A stretch of DNA of 64,000 nt from UBA6215 sp964484255 (GTDB lineage Bacteria; Omnitrophota; Gorgyraeia; Pluralincolimonadales; Pluralincolimonadaceae), in NCBI GenBank assembly GCA_964484255.1, contig CAZAEH010000005.1:4505-68504 (forward strand), read 5' to 3'. Positions 25,650 to 34,055 of this stretch are shown in pieces. Both the position numbers and the translations under genes were made by a program. The notes beneath the pieces were generated by a model, which did no database searches, was not told where the DNA came from, and saw only the letters and a program-made list of their open reading frames with translations. Position 1 is the stretch's first letter; each line of letters opens with the position of its first letter.

Positions 25650-25927
25650 GAATAACACCTTTTCTCTTAATGTTCTTACTATTGGGCTGTGGGAAGCCGG
25701 CTGAAAAACCGGCTTCCCCGCAGGCCGCGTCCAGGGTAATCGCTACTGTCAACGGCGAACCCGTGTTCGAAAAAGACCTGAAACTTTCCCTTGCCATACG
25801 CCTTAAGGACGATCCGGGTTTTAGGGTAACTCCCTCCACAAAGAACGAACAGATACAGTTGATCATCAACGAACGCCTGAAACTCCAGCACAAGGACAGG
25901 GCCTCTTCGGACATCAAGATATTCTGA
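25646..25927 (+). CDS. Small lipoprotein with SurA-N-like segment, no isomerase domain
   Basis: This 93-residue protein begins with a lipoprotein signal peptide and lipobox LLGC (cysteine at about residue 15). After a short Pro/Ala linker comes VIATVNGEPVFEKDLKLSL and later QLIINERLKLQH, the pattern of the N-terminal SurA/PrsA chaperone segment. The protein stops at IKIF, before any PpiC-type isomerase domain, and no continuation is visible in the 93 bases up to trpB. It may be a minimal periplasmic chaperone for the exported giant protein or the remnant of a longer isomerase. The start overlaps the giant gene's stop as ATGA, so the two are translationally coupled. Confidence 0.65.
   Translation: MRITPFLLMFLLLGCGKPAEKPASPQAASRVIATVNGEPVFEKDLKLSLAIRLKDDPGFRVTPSTKNEQIQLIINERLKLQHKDRASSDIKIF
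25691..25718 (+). other. Perfect 10-bp stem-loop in the start of the lipoprotein gene
   Basis: GGGAAGCCGG (25691-25700) and CCGGCTTCCC (25709-25718) pair without mismatch across an 8-base loop. It lies about 45 bases after the lipoprotein start codon and has no U-run, so it is not a classical terminator. It could stabilise or process the transcript of the upstream giant gene or slow translation near the lipobox. It may also be chance in a Pro/Lys/Ala-coding stretch. Confidence 0.5.
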
Positions 25928-25956
25928 AATTTCTTCCGACTACCCCCGTAATATGA

Positions 25957-25985
25957 TTGACTAAGGCCCCACTCTGTGATAAACT
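25957..25985 (+). promoter_or_regulatory. Sigma70-type promoter before trpB
   Basis: TTGACT (25957-25962) is followed after 17 bases by TAAACT (25980-25985), with TGA directly upstream as an extended -10. It has the same layout and the same -10 hexamer as the promoter at 18631-18659. It lies about 36 bases upstream of the trpB start. No attenuator hairpin or tryptophan leader peptide is visible. Confidence 0.6.
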
Positions 25986-26020
25986 TTATTTTTATTCAAT
26001 CAAAATAAAGAGGTTATGAC

Positions 26021-27211
26021 GTGAAACTGCCCGATAACAAAGGCCATTTCGGCGTTTTCGGAGGAAAGTATGTCCCGGAAACCCTGATGGTGGCCCTCGA
26101 AGAACTTGAGGCGGAATACTCCGCCGCTAAGCGAGACAAAAAGTTTGCCGAAAAATTCCGCTATTACCTGGAGGAGTATGCCGGCAGGCCCAGCGGTCTC
26201 TATTTTGCCGAAAAATTGACCAAAACTCTTAAGGGCCCAAAGATATACCTGAAGAGGGAAGACCTTCTGCATACCGGTTCCCATAAGATAAACAATACCC
26301 TGGGCCAGGGTCTGCTGACCGTACGCATGGGGAAGAAGAGGATAATTGCCGAAACCGGCGCCGGACAGCACGGCGTAGCCACCGCAACAATAGCGGCTCT
26401 CTTTGACCTTGATTGCGAGGTATTCATGGGCGAAGAAGATATCCGCCGCCAAGCCCTTAACGTCTTCAGGATGAAACTCCTTGGCGCAAAAGTTACCCCC
26501 GTCACAAGCGGCAGCAAGACACTGAAGGACGCTATGAATGAAACAATGAGGGACTGGGTCACTAATGTGCGCACCACCCATTATTGTATCGGATCGGTCG
26601 CCGGACCGCACCCGTTCCCCATGATGGTAAGGGATTTTCAGTCCGTTATAGGGAAGGAAACAAGGCGCCAAATGCTGAAAGCAGAAGGCAGGCTCCCCGA
26701 CTATCTTATCGCCTGCGTGGGAGGGGGTTCAAATTCCATGGGTCTCTTCTATGATTTCCTTTACGATAGAAAAGTGAGGTTCATAGGGGTTGAGGCCGCG
26801 GGCAAGGGCCTGAATACAGGCCTTCACGCAGCTACCCTGGAGAGGGGCGATATCGGGGTGCTCCACGGTAGCAAGAGTTATCTGCTGCAAGACGATTTTG
26901 GGCAGATAAAGATCGCACACTCCTTATCCGCCGGATTGGATTATCCCGGAGTCGGACCTGAGCACTCCTTTTTCAAGGATATCGGCAGGGCAAAATATGT
27001 TTCGGCAACGGATACGGAGGCGTTGGATGCTTTCCGCCTTCTTTCGGAAACAGAAGGCATAATACCTGCCCTTGAATCCTCGCACGCGATAGCTTACCTT
27101 GTTAAGACGGCAAGGAAGATGAAAAAGAATGACCTGGTTGCGGTATGCCTGTCCGGCAGAGGCGATAAAGATGTAGACATGGTCTCGCAGGTCCTTTCGG
27201 GAAAAATATGA
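26021..27211 (+). CDS. trpB: Tryptophan synthase beta chain (GTG start)
   Basis: TrpB condenses indole with serine using pyridoxal phosphate. The 396 residues match the TrpB1 family. The PLP lysine is K89 in GSHKINN; phosphate binding is by CVGGGSNSMG; ETGAGQHGVA is also visible. The start is GTG 26021, just behind an AAAGAGG Shine-Dalgarno; the nearby ATG at 26016 is in another frame and stops after two codons. trpA overlaps the end by 4 bases. The pair has its own promoter, apart from trpEGDCF. Confidence 0.98.
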   Translation: MKLPDNKGHFGVFGGKYVPETLMVALEELEAEYSAAKRDKKFAEKFRYYLEEYAGRPSGLYFAEKLTKTLKGPKIYLKREDLLHTGSHKINNTLGQGLLTVRMGKKRIIAETGAGQHGVATATIAALFDLDCEVFMGEEDIRRQALNVFRMKLLGAKVTPVTSGSKTLKDAMNETMRDWVTNVRTTHYCIGSVAGPHPFPMMVRDFQSVIGKETRRQMLKAEGRLPDYLIACVGGGSNSMGLFYDFLYDRKVRFIGVEAAGKGLNTGLHAATLERGDIGVLHGSKSYLLQDDFGQIKIAHSLSAGLDYPGVGPEHSFFKDIGRAKYVSATDTEALDAFRLLSETEGIIPALESSHAIAYLVKTARKMKKNDLVAVCLSGRGDKDVDMVSQVLSGKI

Positions 27212-28005
27212 ACAGGATAGAAAAGAAATTCTCCGACCTCAAGAAGAATGGCGGTAAGGCCCTTATAGCCTTCTTCACTGCAGGCGACTATGGGCTTTCC
27301 GCCACTAAGAAACTCGTCCTTGAATTTGAACAGAGGGGCGTAGATATTATCGAGCTAGGCGTTCCTTTTTCGGACCCTGTCGCTGACGGGCCTACCATAC
27401 AAGCTTCCTCTGAAAGGTCCCTAAAAAGGGGGACAAAGCTTAAAGACATAATATCCGCCGTCGGGCAATTACGCAAGAAGACGCAAATACCAATAGTGCT
27501 GATGGGCTACTATAACCCTATACTCAAATACGGTCTCGCCAGCTTCATCTCGGATTGCGTAAGGAACGGCGTGGATGGAGCGATAATACCCGACCTGCCT
27601 CCCGAGGAAGCCGGGGAACTGACAGCGGCGGCAAAAGGCAAGGATTTCGATATCATATTCCTCCTAAGCCCCACAAGTTCCCCGAAGAGAATAAAGATGC
27701 TCTCCGGGAGGACCAAGGGTTTTATCTATTATGTTTCCCTGACCGGGATCACCGGGGCAAGGTCTTCGTTGCCTGCCGGTCTCGCCGAACGCGTAAAACT
27801 GATCAAGAAGACCTCGGACAAGCCGGTGTGTGTCGGTTTCGGCATCTCAAAGGCTGAGCAGGTCAAACGTATTAACGCTGTGGCCGACGGTGTTATCGTC
27901 GGTTCGGCTATAGTAAAACAGATGGAGAAAAATTCCTCAAAGAAGAGGTTCATTAAGAATGTCGGTGATTACGTCCGTAAACTTGCGGAGGCTTCCCATC
28001 GATAA
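27208..28005 (+). CDS. trpA: Tryptophan synthase alpha chain
   Basis: TrpA cleaves indole-3-glycerol phosphate and channels indole to TrpB. The 265-residue TIM barrel has the catalytic E49 in IELGVPFSDP and D60 in ADGP, and the phosphate-binding segments GFGIS and VGSAIV. The start overlaps trpB as ATGA. The 3' end overlaps the next gene by 47 bases if that gene starts at its first ATG. Confidence 0.98.
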   Translation: MNRIEKKFSDLKKNGGKALIAFFTAGDYGLSATKKLVLEFEQRGVDIIELGVPFSDPVADGPTIQASSERSLKRGTKLKDIISAVGQLRKKTQIPIVLMGYYNPILKYGLASFISDCVRNGVDGAIIPDLPPEEAGELTAAAKGKDFDIIFLLSPTSSPKRIKMLSGRTKGFIYYVSLTGITGARSSLPAGLAERVKLIKKTSDKPVCVGFGISKAEQVKRINAVADGVIVGSAIVKQMEKNSSKKRFIKNVGDYVRKLAEASHR

Positions 28006-29092
28006 GAATATCTATGCCGTAATAATCGCAGGAGGACGAGGTGAGAGGTTCTGGCCTAAAAGCAGGAGCAGAACACCAAAGCAGACCCTCAAACTCATGG
28101 GAAAACGGTCCCTGATACAGGAAACGGTATCGAGGATAAAGACCATAGTGCCAAATGACCGTATATTTGTAATAACCAATAAAGAGCAGCTGGGTTCTAT
28201 AAGAGCCGACCTTCCTCATATAAAGAACATAATTGCAGAACCCGCAGCCAGGAATACCGCGGCGGCCTGCGGTCTCGCCGCCATGCTGATAAAAAAAGCC
28301 GATCCCCGCGCAACCATGATAGTGCTGCCCTCCGACCACCTTATAAGAGAAAAGGATAAATTCATAGATGCACTGATGACCGGCGTAAAAGTCGCGGAAG
28401 CATCCAACGGGTTGGTGACAATAGGGGTCAAGCCCACTTTCCCGGCTACCGGATACGGCTACATGCGCATAGATACCAGCGGGCAGTTCAAGATAAGGGG
28501 TCCGGGACTTAAAGCGGTCGTCCACAGGGTACTGGCTTTTGTGGAGAAGCCTAGTTACCTCAATGCCGTGAAATTCCTGAAGGAAAAGAGGTATTACTGG
28601 AACAGCGGTATCTTCATATGGAAGGCCACAAGTATACTCGATGCCATTAAAGAGAACCTACCCAGGCTTTACTTGGGCCTGCAGCTTCTTGAGCCGAGCA
28701 TCGGCCGTTTGAATTTCAATTGCAAATTGAACGAGGTCTATCCCAACCTCGAGGAGATATCCATTGACTACGGCGTCCTCGAAAGGGAAAAGAGGATCTT
28801 TGCCGTAGAAGGCAAATTCTATTGGGATGACCTGGGATCGTGGGATTCCCTGGCCAGGCATCTGTCCACGGACAAGTCCGGGAATTTCGCTATAGGCGCC
28901 CATAAAGCCATTGACACCAAGGATTCCGTCATAGTCTCCGAACAGGGTGTTATAGGGACCATAGGTATCGACAATGTTATAGTGGTAAGGGATGGCGATT
29001 GCGTACTCGTCTGCCGCAGGGACAGGGCGCAGGACGTAAAAAGGCTCGTCTCCCTCATGAAGGAAGGCAAGGAGCTTAAAAAATATCTCTAA
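27959..29092 (+). CDS. manC: Mannose-1-phosphate guanylyltransferase
   Basis: This enzyme makes GDP-mannose for surface polysaccharide or glycoprotein. The 377 residues cover only the nucleotidyltransferase domain: IIAGGRGERFWPKSR (GTP binding) near 23, PSDHLI near 124, FVEKP, and WNSGIFIWK. The C-terminal isomerase (cupin) domain of bifunctional enzymes is absent. The start is uncertain: ATG 27959 overlaps trpA by 47 bases; the conserved domain starts near 28016. The final stop shares a base with the ruvX start. The phosphohexomutase downstream at 30802 could act in the same sugar-phosphate route. Confidence 0.9.
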   Translation: MSVITSVNLRRLPIDKNIYAVIIAGGRGERFWPKSRSRTPKQTLKLMGKRSLIQETVSRIKTIVPNDRIFVITNKEQLGSIRADLPHIKNIIAEPAARNTAAACGLAAMLIKKADPRATMIVLPSDHLIREKDKFIDALMTGVKVAEASNGLVTIGVKPTFPATGYGYMRIDTSGQFKIRGPGLKAVVHRVLAFVEKPSYLNAVKFLKEKRYYWNSGIFIWKATSILDAIKENLPRLYLGLQLLEPSIGRLNFNCKLNEVYPNLEEISIDYGVLEREKRIFAVEGKFYWDDLGSWDSLARHLSTDKSGNFAIGAHKAIDTKDSVIVSEQGVIGTIGIDNVIVVRDGDCVLVCRRDRAQDVKRLVSLMKEGKELKKYL

Positions 29093-29517
29093 TGAGAATA
29101 ATAGGCCTGGACATAGGTGAAAAACGGATCGGGGTGGCGATAAGCGACCCCCTCGGGATAATTGCCCAGGGGTTGACGGTTATTGAAAGGAAGGTCCCTG
29201 AAGAAGATATTCGTGCCATCGAGGATATAATAAACGAGTTCAAGGCAGATTCGATAGTAGTCGGAATGCCCATAAACATGGACGGCACCCGCGGTAAAAG
29301 TGCCGATAAGGTCACGGAATTTGTGAATACGCTCAAAACTGCCGTAAAGATACCAGTGGATACATATGACGAGCGGCTGTCCACTAAAGAAAGTGAACGG
29401 TTCCTGATATCTTCGGACGTATCGCGCAAGAAACGCAAAAACGTAATAGACAAGATCGCCGCCCAGTTGATACTCGAGTCATACCTGGAAAGAATAAAGA
29501 ACAATGTACGAACTTAA
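29092..29517 (+). CDS. ruvX: RuvX/YqgF-type Holliday junction resolvase-like protein
   Basis: This RNase H-fold protein is implicated in 16S rRNA 5' processing and Holliday junction resolution. The 141 residues start IIGLDIGEKRIGVAISDP, with catalytic D6, and contain VVGMPINMDGT and DERLST, all family signatures. It starts at the TAATG overlap with the guanylyltransferase and ends 14 bases inside the peptidase gene. Confidence 0.95.
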   Translation: MRIIGLDIGEKRIGVAISDPLGIIAQGLTVIERKVPEEDIRAIEDIINEFKADSIVVGMPINMDGTRGKSADKVTEFVNTLKTAVKIPVDTYDERLSTKESERFLISSDVSRKKRKNVIDKIAAQLILESYLERIKNNVRT

Positions 29518-30775
29518 ATCTTTTAAGAACGGCGCGCGTTGCGCTGCAAGGAGCCTCTCCGACAGGGATTCTGTCGCTATCGGTGTCTGGCTAAGCACCG
29601 GCGGGCGCTACGAGCCGAAAAAAATATCCGGGGTCTCGCACTTTATCGAACACCTGCTCTTCAAGGGGACGAATAAGCGTTCCGCCGAGCAGATCAAGCA
29701 GGCAATAGAAGGCCGCGGCGGCGCCATGAACGGTTTTACTTCCGAAGAGTTTACCTGCTACCTGGTGAAAGTCCTGAACAGGGACATGGATAATGCGCTG
29801 GATATCCTTTCTGACATGGTCTTCAACGCACGATTTGCTCCACAGGACATAAAGAAAGAGAGGCAGGTAATAAAAGAGGAGATCAAGCTCTATGTAGACC
29901 TCCCGAACCATCACGTCCACGATCTCCTGATGGAACTTATGTGGCCCGGACAACCGCTCGGGAGGAACCTCGCAGGCACCTACGATACTGTGGGTGACAT
30001 GATGCGTGAAGATATAATCGGTTATAAACGCAAATATTACATCCCGCGCAATATCGTGATAGCCGCATGCGGGGACCTGGATACGCCAAGGTACCTATCC
30101 TGTTGTGAAAAATATTTCGGCGCCGCAGTTGGAGCGGGTAAGTCGGCTTATGGGAAAGCGGCTGAGGCGCAAAAGAGGCCCATGCTCAAAACGCTTTCTA
30201 AAAAAACCGAACAGGCCCATATGGCTGTCGGGTTCCGCGCATTCGGCAGGTGTGACCCGGACAGGTACGCTCTTACCTTGCTGCATATTATCCTCGGCGG
30301 GAATATGTCAAGCCGCCTTTTCAGGGAGGTAAGGGAGAAGAAGGGTTTGGCTTACGAGATAGCTACTTCTACAAAAAAATTCCACGATACCGGAGCGTTC
30401 TTCATCTCCGCCGGGCTTGATAACAAGAATATCGTAAAGACACTGGATATAATAATGAGGGAGTTGAAAAAGATCAAGACGGCATACGTAGGCAAAAACG
30501 AGTTCGAAAGAGCGCGTGAATACTACAAGGGCCAAATGCTCCTGGGCTTGGAAGACACCCTGGACCAGATGTTGTGGATGGGAGAACATTTGTCTTCCAG
30601 GGGCGATATACCTACACCGCAGGAAGTCGTGAACAGGATATCCTCCATCACAAGGGAAGATATAAAGCGGGTGGCGGGAAAGGTGCTTACGAATTCGCGC
30701 CTAAACATGGCTTTAATAGGGTCAATTGACGATAAATCGGAGAAGGAGATCTCCAAAGCGCTTAATATCGGGTGA
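29504..30775 (+). CDS. M16-family zinc peptidase (PqqL/mitochondrial-processing-peptidase type)
   Basis: This is an inverzincin peptidase. The 423 residues include the inverted zinc motif HFIEH (H46, E49, H50) followed by the usual FKGTNKRSAEQI and GGAMNGFTSEE. Further glutamates lie about 75 residues on (KEEIKL) as the family requires. The C-terminal M16 domain has the GGNMSSRLFREVREKKGLAYEI signature split over residues 265-287. No signal peptide is seen, so it is likely cytoplasmic. It overlaps ruvX by 14 bases. Its substrate cannot be told. Confidence 0.93.
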   Translation: MYELKSFKNGARCAARSLSDRDSVAIGVWLSTGGRYEPKKISGVSHFIEHLLFKGTNKRSAEQIKQAIEGRGGAMNGFTSEEFTCYLVKVLNRDMDNALDILSDMVFNARFAPQDIKKERQVIKEEIKLYVDLPNHHVHDLLMELMWPGQPLGRNLAGTYDTVGDMMREDIIGYKRKYYIPRNIVIAACGDLDTPRYLSCCEKYFGAAVGAGKSAYGKAAEAQKRPMLKTLSKKTEQAHMAVGFRAFGRCDPDRYALTLLHIILGGNMSSRLFREVREKKGLAYEIATSTKKFHDTGAFFISAGLDNKNIVKTLDIIMRELKKIKTAYVGKNEFERAREYYKGQMLLGLEDTLDQMLWMGEHLSSRGDIPTPQEVVNRISSITREDIKRVAGKVLTNSRLNMALIGSIDDKSEKEISKALNIG

Positions 30776-30801
30776 GGGAGCGCAACCAAAGGAGACCTGG
30801 A

Positions 30802-32253
30802 ATGGCAAGAGAAAAGAAAGAGCGAACACAAGCTATCAAGTTCGGGACAGACGGCTGGAGAGGGCTTATAGCGGATGACTTCACTTTTGATAACCTCAGG
30901 ATAGTCGCCCAGGCGTGCGCGGAATATTTCAATAAAGAGTTCAAGGCAAAACGCGGGATAATTGTCGGTTACGACACCCGGTTTATCTCGGATAAATTCG
31001 CGCAGGCCGCCGCGGAAGTCCTTGCCGCCAACGGTATAAAGGTGTATCTCTCGGACAGGCCTTCCCCGACACCGACCACCAGCTATAATATCAGGCTGTT
31101 GGGGCTGAACGGCGGGCTTATAATAACGGCAAGCCATAATCCCGGCAGGTTCAGCGGCCTCAAGATCAAAACTCCGCAGGGTTCGCCGGCCGATCAGACC
31201 GTCACCTATAAGGTCGAATCCTACCTTTACAAAACGAAGGTAAAGTCCATCCCTCTCTCCGAAGCTGTCAAAGCAGGCAAGATCGAGATCATAAACCCGA
31301 TGCCTAAATATATCGAAGCCGTAAGGAAGTACCTCGACCTCGACCTGCTCAAGAATTGCGATCTCAAGGTGCTCGCGGAAGCGATGCATGGCGCCGGTGA
31401 CAGTTACCACGCGCAGGTGCTTAAAGGCACAAAGGTAGCGATCGACGTCATCAACTCCGAGCCTAACCCGTTGTTCGAAGGGCTTAAACCTGAGCCTTTG
31501 CCGCATAACATGCCGAAATTCATGGCTATAATGAAAGAGGGTGAATACGATATCGGCATAGCCACCGACGGGGACGCGGACAGGGTGGGAGCGGCGGCGC
31601 CGGGAGGTAGGTTCATAACTCCGGGCGAGATAATGTGCCTGATAGCCCTGCATTTTATTGAGAACAGGCGCTGGAGAGGGGCTCTCGTTAAAAATATCGC
31701 GGGTCCTATGCTCATGAACAAGATCGCCAAATACTATAACCTTAAATTCTTTGAAACGCCTGTAGGTTTCAAGCATATAGCCAAACTCATGCAGACCGAC
31801 AATGTCCTGGTTGGCGGCGAGGAGTCGGGCGGCATAGGCGTAAAGAACTACATACCTGAAAGGGACGGCATACTGACAGGGCTCCTGCTTGTCGAAATGA
31901 TGCAGCAGAGGAAAAAACCAGTTCTCGCGCTTATCGAGGACATGGAAAAAAGGTTTGGCAAGTTCAGGTACCACAGGCAGGATATAGAGATACCCCTCAA
32001 GACAAGGGAGAAGGTCGTCAAGACACTGTTCGCCAAACTCCAGGGTAAGGAATCAGGCAAGATATTCAAGAGAAAGATAACCGATATCAAGACGTATGAC
32101 GGGCTTAAATTCATATTCGATGACGAAAGCTGGCTGCTTATCAGGCCTTCGGGCACCGAACCTATCCTCAGGGTTTACAGCGAAGCCCACACCGATAAAG
32201 AGGCGAAAGACCTTATCGGGACCGTGGATAAGCTGTCAAAAAGCATCAAATAA
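30802..32253 (+). CDS. Phosphohexomutase (phosphoglucomutase/phosphomannomutase)
   Basis: This enzyme interconverts sugar 1- and 6-phosphates. The start is placed at ATG 30802, with AAAGGAG 8 bases upstream, giving 483 residues; a GTG at 30772 would add ten residues unlike the family. The four domain motifs are present: phosphoserine loop TASHNP (S111), metal loop DGDADR, sugar loop GGEESGG and phosphate loop RPSGTEP. Glucose or mannose preference cannot be decided, but the guanylyltransferase nearby would use mannose 1-phosphate. Confidence 0.94.
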   Translation: MAREKKERTQAIKFGTDGWRGLIADDFTFDNLRIVAQACAEYFNKEFKAKRGIIVGYDTRFISDKFAQAAAEVLAANGIKVYLSDRPSPTPTTSYNIRLLGLNGGLIITASHNPGRFSGLKIKTPQGSPADQTVTYKVESYLYKTKVKSIPLSEAVKAGKIEIINPMPKYIEAVRKYLDLDLLKNCDLKVLAEAMHGAGDSYHAQVLKGTKVAIDVINSEPNPLFEGLKPEPLPHNMPKFMAIMKEGEYDIGIATDGDADRVGAAAPGGRFITPGEIMCLIALHFIENRRWRGALVKNIAGPMLMNKIAKYYNLKFFETPVGFKHIAKLMQTDNVLVGGEESGGIGVKNYIPERDGILTGLLLVEMMQQRKKPVLALIEDMEKRFGKFRYHRQDIEIPLKTREKVVKTLFAKLQGKESGKIFKRKITDIKTYDGLKFIFDDESWLLIRPSGTEPILRVYSEAHTDKEAKDLIGTVDKLSKSIK

Positions 32254-34046
32254 TGGATAAATCCCTGATCCGTAATTTCTGCATCATTGCGCACATTGAC
32301 CACGGCAAGTCGACCCTGGCTGACAGGCTGCTGCTAAAGACAGGTGCAATCTCCCAAAGGGAATTCCATGACCAGATGCTCGATGGTATGGACCTGGAAA
32401 GAGAGCGCGGCATCACCATCAAGGCAAAAGCCGTAAGGCTCCTGCACCGGGACGATGATGATAAGGAATATGTGCTTAACCTGATAGATACACCCGGCCA
32501 TGTTGATTTTACCTATGAGGTATCGAAAGCCCTTGCGGCTTGCGAGGGGGTGCTCTTGGTCGTTGATGCCGCGCAGGGCGTTGAAGCGCAGACCGTGGCA
32601 AACCTTTATCTTGCCCGCGAGCATGACCTTAAGATAATCCCTGTGATCAATAAGATAGATCTCCCGAGCGCCGAACCTGACCGTATACGCCAGCAGCTTA
32701 AGGATACCTTGCACATCTCCGGCGTGGAGCCGATAATGGCGAGCGCCAAGACAGGTATCGGTGTCGACGAGATAATGCACTCCATTGTCGAATTAGTTCC
32801 CCCTCCGAAGGGGGAACAGGATAATCCCTTGCAAGCCCTGATCTTTGATTCCGCGTTCGATACCTTCAGGGGCGTAGTCGTATACATAAGGGTAAAGAAC
32901 GGTGCAATAAGAAAAAGCATGAAGATAAAGATGATGGGTACCGGCAGGGTCTACGACGTTGAAGAGGTCGGCGTCTTCAAACCTGCGCCCACCGCAATCG
33001 ATGAACTCGGCTGTGGAGAGGTAGGCTATATAACTTGCAATATCAAAGACCCTAAGGACATCAATGTGGGCGACACGGTCACTGATTTCCGCAAGCCCGC
33101 TGCCGATGCCCTTCCCGGTTATAAGAAGGTAAGGCCCCTCGTATTCTGCGGGCTGTATCCGGTAAACGCTAAGGATTTTCCGTTCCTCAGGGATGCGCTT
33201 GAAAAACTTGAATTGAGCGATTCGTCGTTCATATACGAGGTGGAATCTTCCGTATCTTTCGGGTTCGGTTTCAGGTGCGGTTTCCTCGGGCTCCTGCATA
33301 TGGAAATAATACAGGAACGCCTCGAAAGGGAGTACGGCCTGAACCTTATAGCCACCACGCCAAGCGTTGTCTATAAAGTGAAGAAAAAGGGTGGGCAGGT
33401 GGTAGAGATAGAGAATCCCAGTAAATTGCCCGCGCCCCAGGAGATCGAACATATAGAAGAACCGTATATACGCGGTTTTATAATAAGCCCTGCGGATTCC
33501 CTGGGAAGTGTCATGCAGCTCTGCCAGGAGAGGAGAGGGATATATAAGTCCACAGAATACCTCGACCAGACGCGCGCCATGCTGATATATGAATTCCCTT
33601 TATCGGAGATAATTGTGGATTTTTATGATAAAATAAAGTCAATGACCAGGGGCTATGGTTCCCTTGATTATGAATTCAAGGAATATGTGATAAGCGACCT
33701 GGTAAAGCTTGACATACTGATAAACGGAAATCCTTGCGACGCTCTTTCTTTCATAGTCCATAAAGACAGCGCATATACGAAAGGTAACCAGCTTGTTACT
33801 AAGTTAAGGGAGCTTATCCCCAGGCAGCTCTTTGAAGTCGCCATACAGGCCGCCATAGGAAGCAAGATAATCGCCAGGGAAACGGTAAGGCCGGTAGGCA
33901 AGAACGTGACAGCCAAATGTTACGGCGGTGACATAACCAGGAAACGTAAACTTTGGGAGAAACAAAAAGAAGGCAAGAAGCGGATGAAACAGTTCGGGAA
34001 AGTTGAGATACCGCAGGAAGCCTTCATGGCAATACTGAAAATCTAA
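32253..34046 (+). CDS. lepA: Elongation factor 4 (LepA)
   Basis: LepA is a ribosomal GTPase that acts in initiation or back-translocation. At 597 residues it has the normal length. GTPase motifs are AHIDHGKST, the RERGITIKA switch, DTPGHVDF and NKIDLP. The LepA-specific C-terminal domain ends with RKRKLWEKQKEGKKRMK and the PQEAFMAIL motif. It starts at TAATG with the upstream gene. A 9-bp perfect stem, GTTCCCCCT with AGGGGGAAC (32796-32817), lies inside the coding region at VPPPKGE. Confidence 0.98.
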   Translation: MDKSLIRNFCIIAHIDHGKSTLADRLLLKTGAISQREFHDQMLDGMDLERERGITIKAKAVRLLHRDDDDKEYVLNLIDTPGHVDFTYEVSKALAACEGVLLVVDAAQGVEAQTVANLYLAREHDLKIIPVINKIDLPSAEPDRIRQQLKDTLHISGVEPIMASAKTGIGVDEIMHSIVELVPPPKGEQDNPLQALIFDSAFDTFRGVVVYIRVKNGAIRKSMKIKMMGTGRVYDVEEVGVFKPAPTAIDELGCGEVGYITCNIKDPKDINVGDTVTDFRKPAADALPGYKKVRPLVFCGLYPVNAKDFPFLRDALEKLELSDSSFIYEVESSVSFGFGFRCGFLGLLHMEIIQERLEREYGLNLIATTPSVVYKVKKKGGQVVEIENPSKLPAPQEIEHIEEPYIRGFIISPADSLGSVMQLCQERRGIYKSTEYLDQTRAMLIYEFPLSEIIVDFYDKIKSMTRGYGSLDYEFKEYVISDLVKLDILINGNPCDALSFIVHKDSAYTKGNQLVTKLRELIPRQLFEVAIQAAIGSKIIARETVRPVGKNVTAKCYGGDITRKRKLWEKQKEGKKRMKQFGKVEIPQEAFMAILKI

Positions 34047-34055
34047 GGAGAGCGG

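Noticed and set aside
26016..26024. Mini-ORF ATGACGTGA overlapping the trpB start
   Set aside because: Two codons only, no tryptophan codons and no attenuator hairpin, so a leader peptide is not supported.
30523..31974. 483-codon open frame on the minus strand
   Set aside because: It lies opposite the M16 peptidase end and the phosphohexomutase, whose motifs are unmistakable. The minus-strand peptide shows no domain and is a shadow of codon bias. The same applies to the other long minus-strand frames, such as 4367-5497 and 17666-18571.
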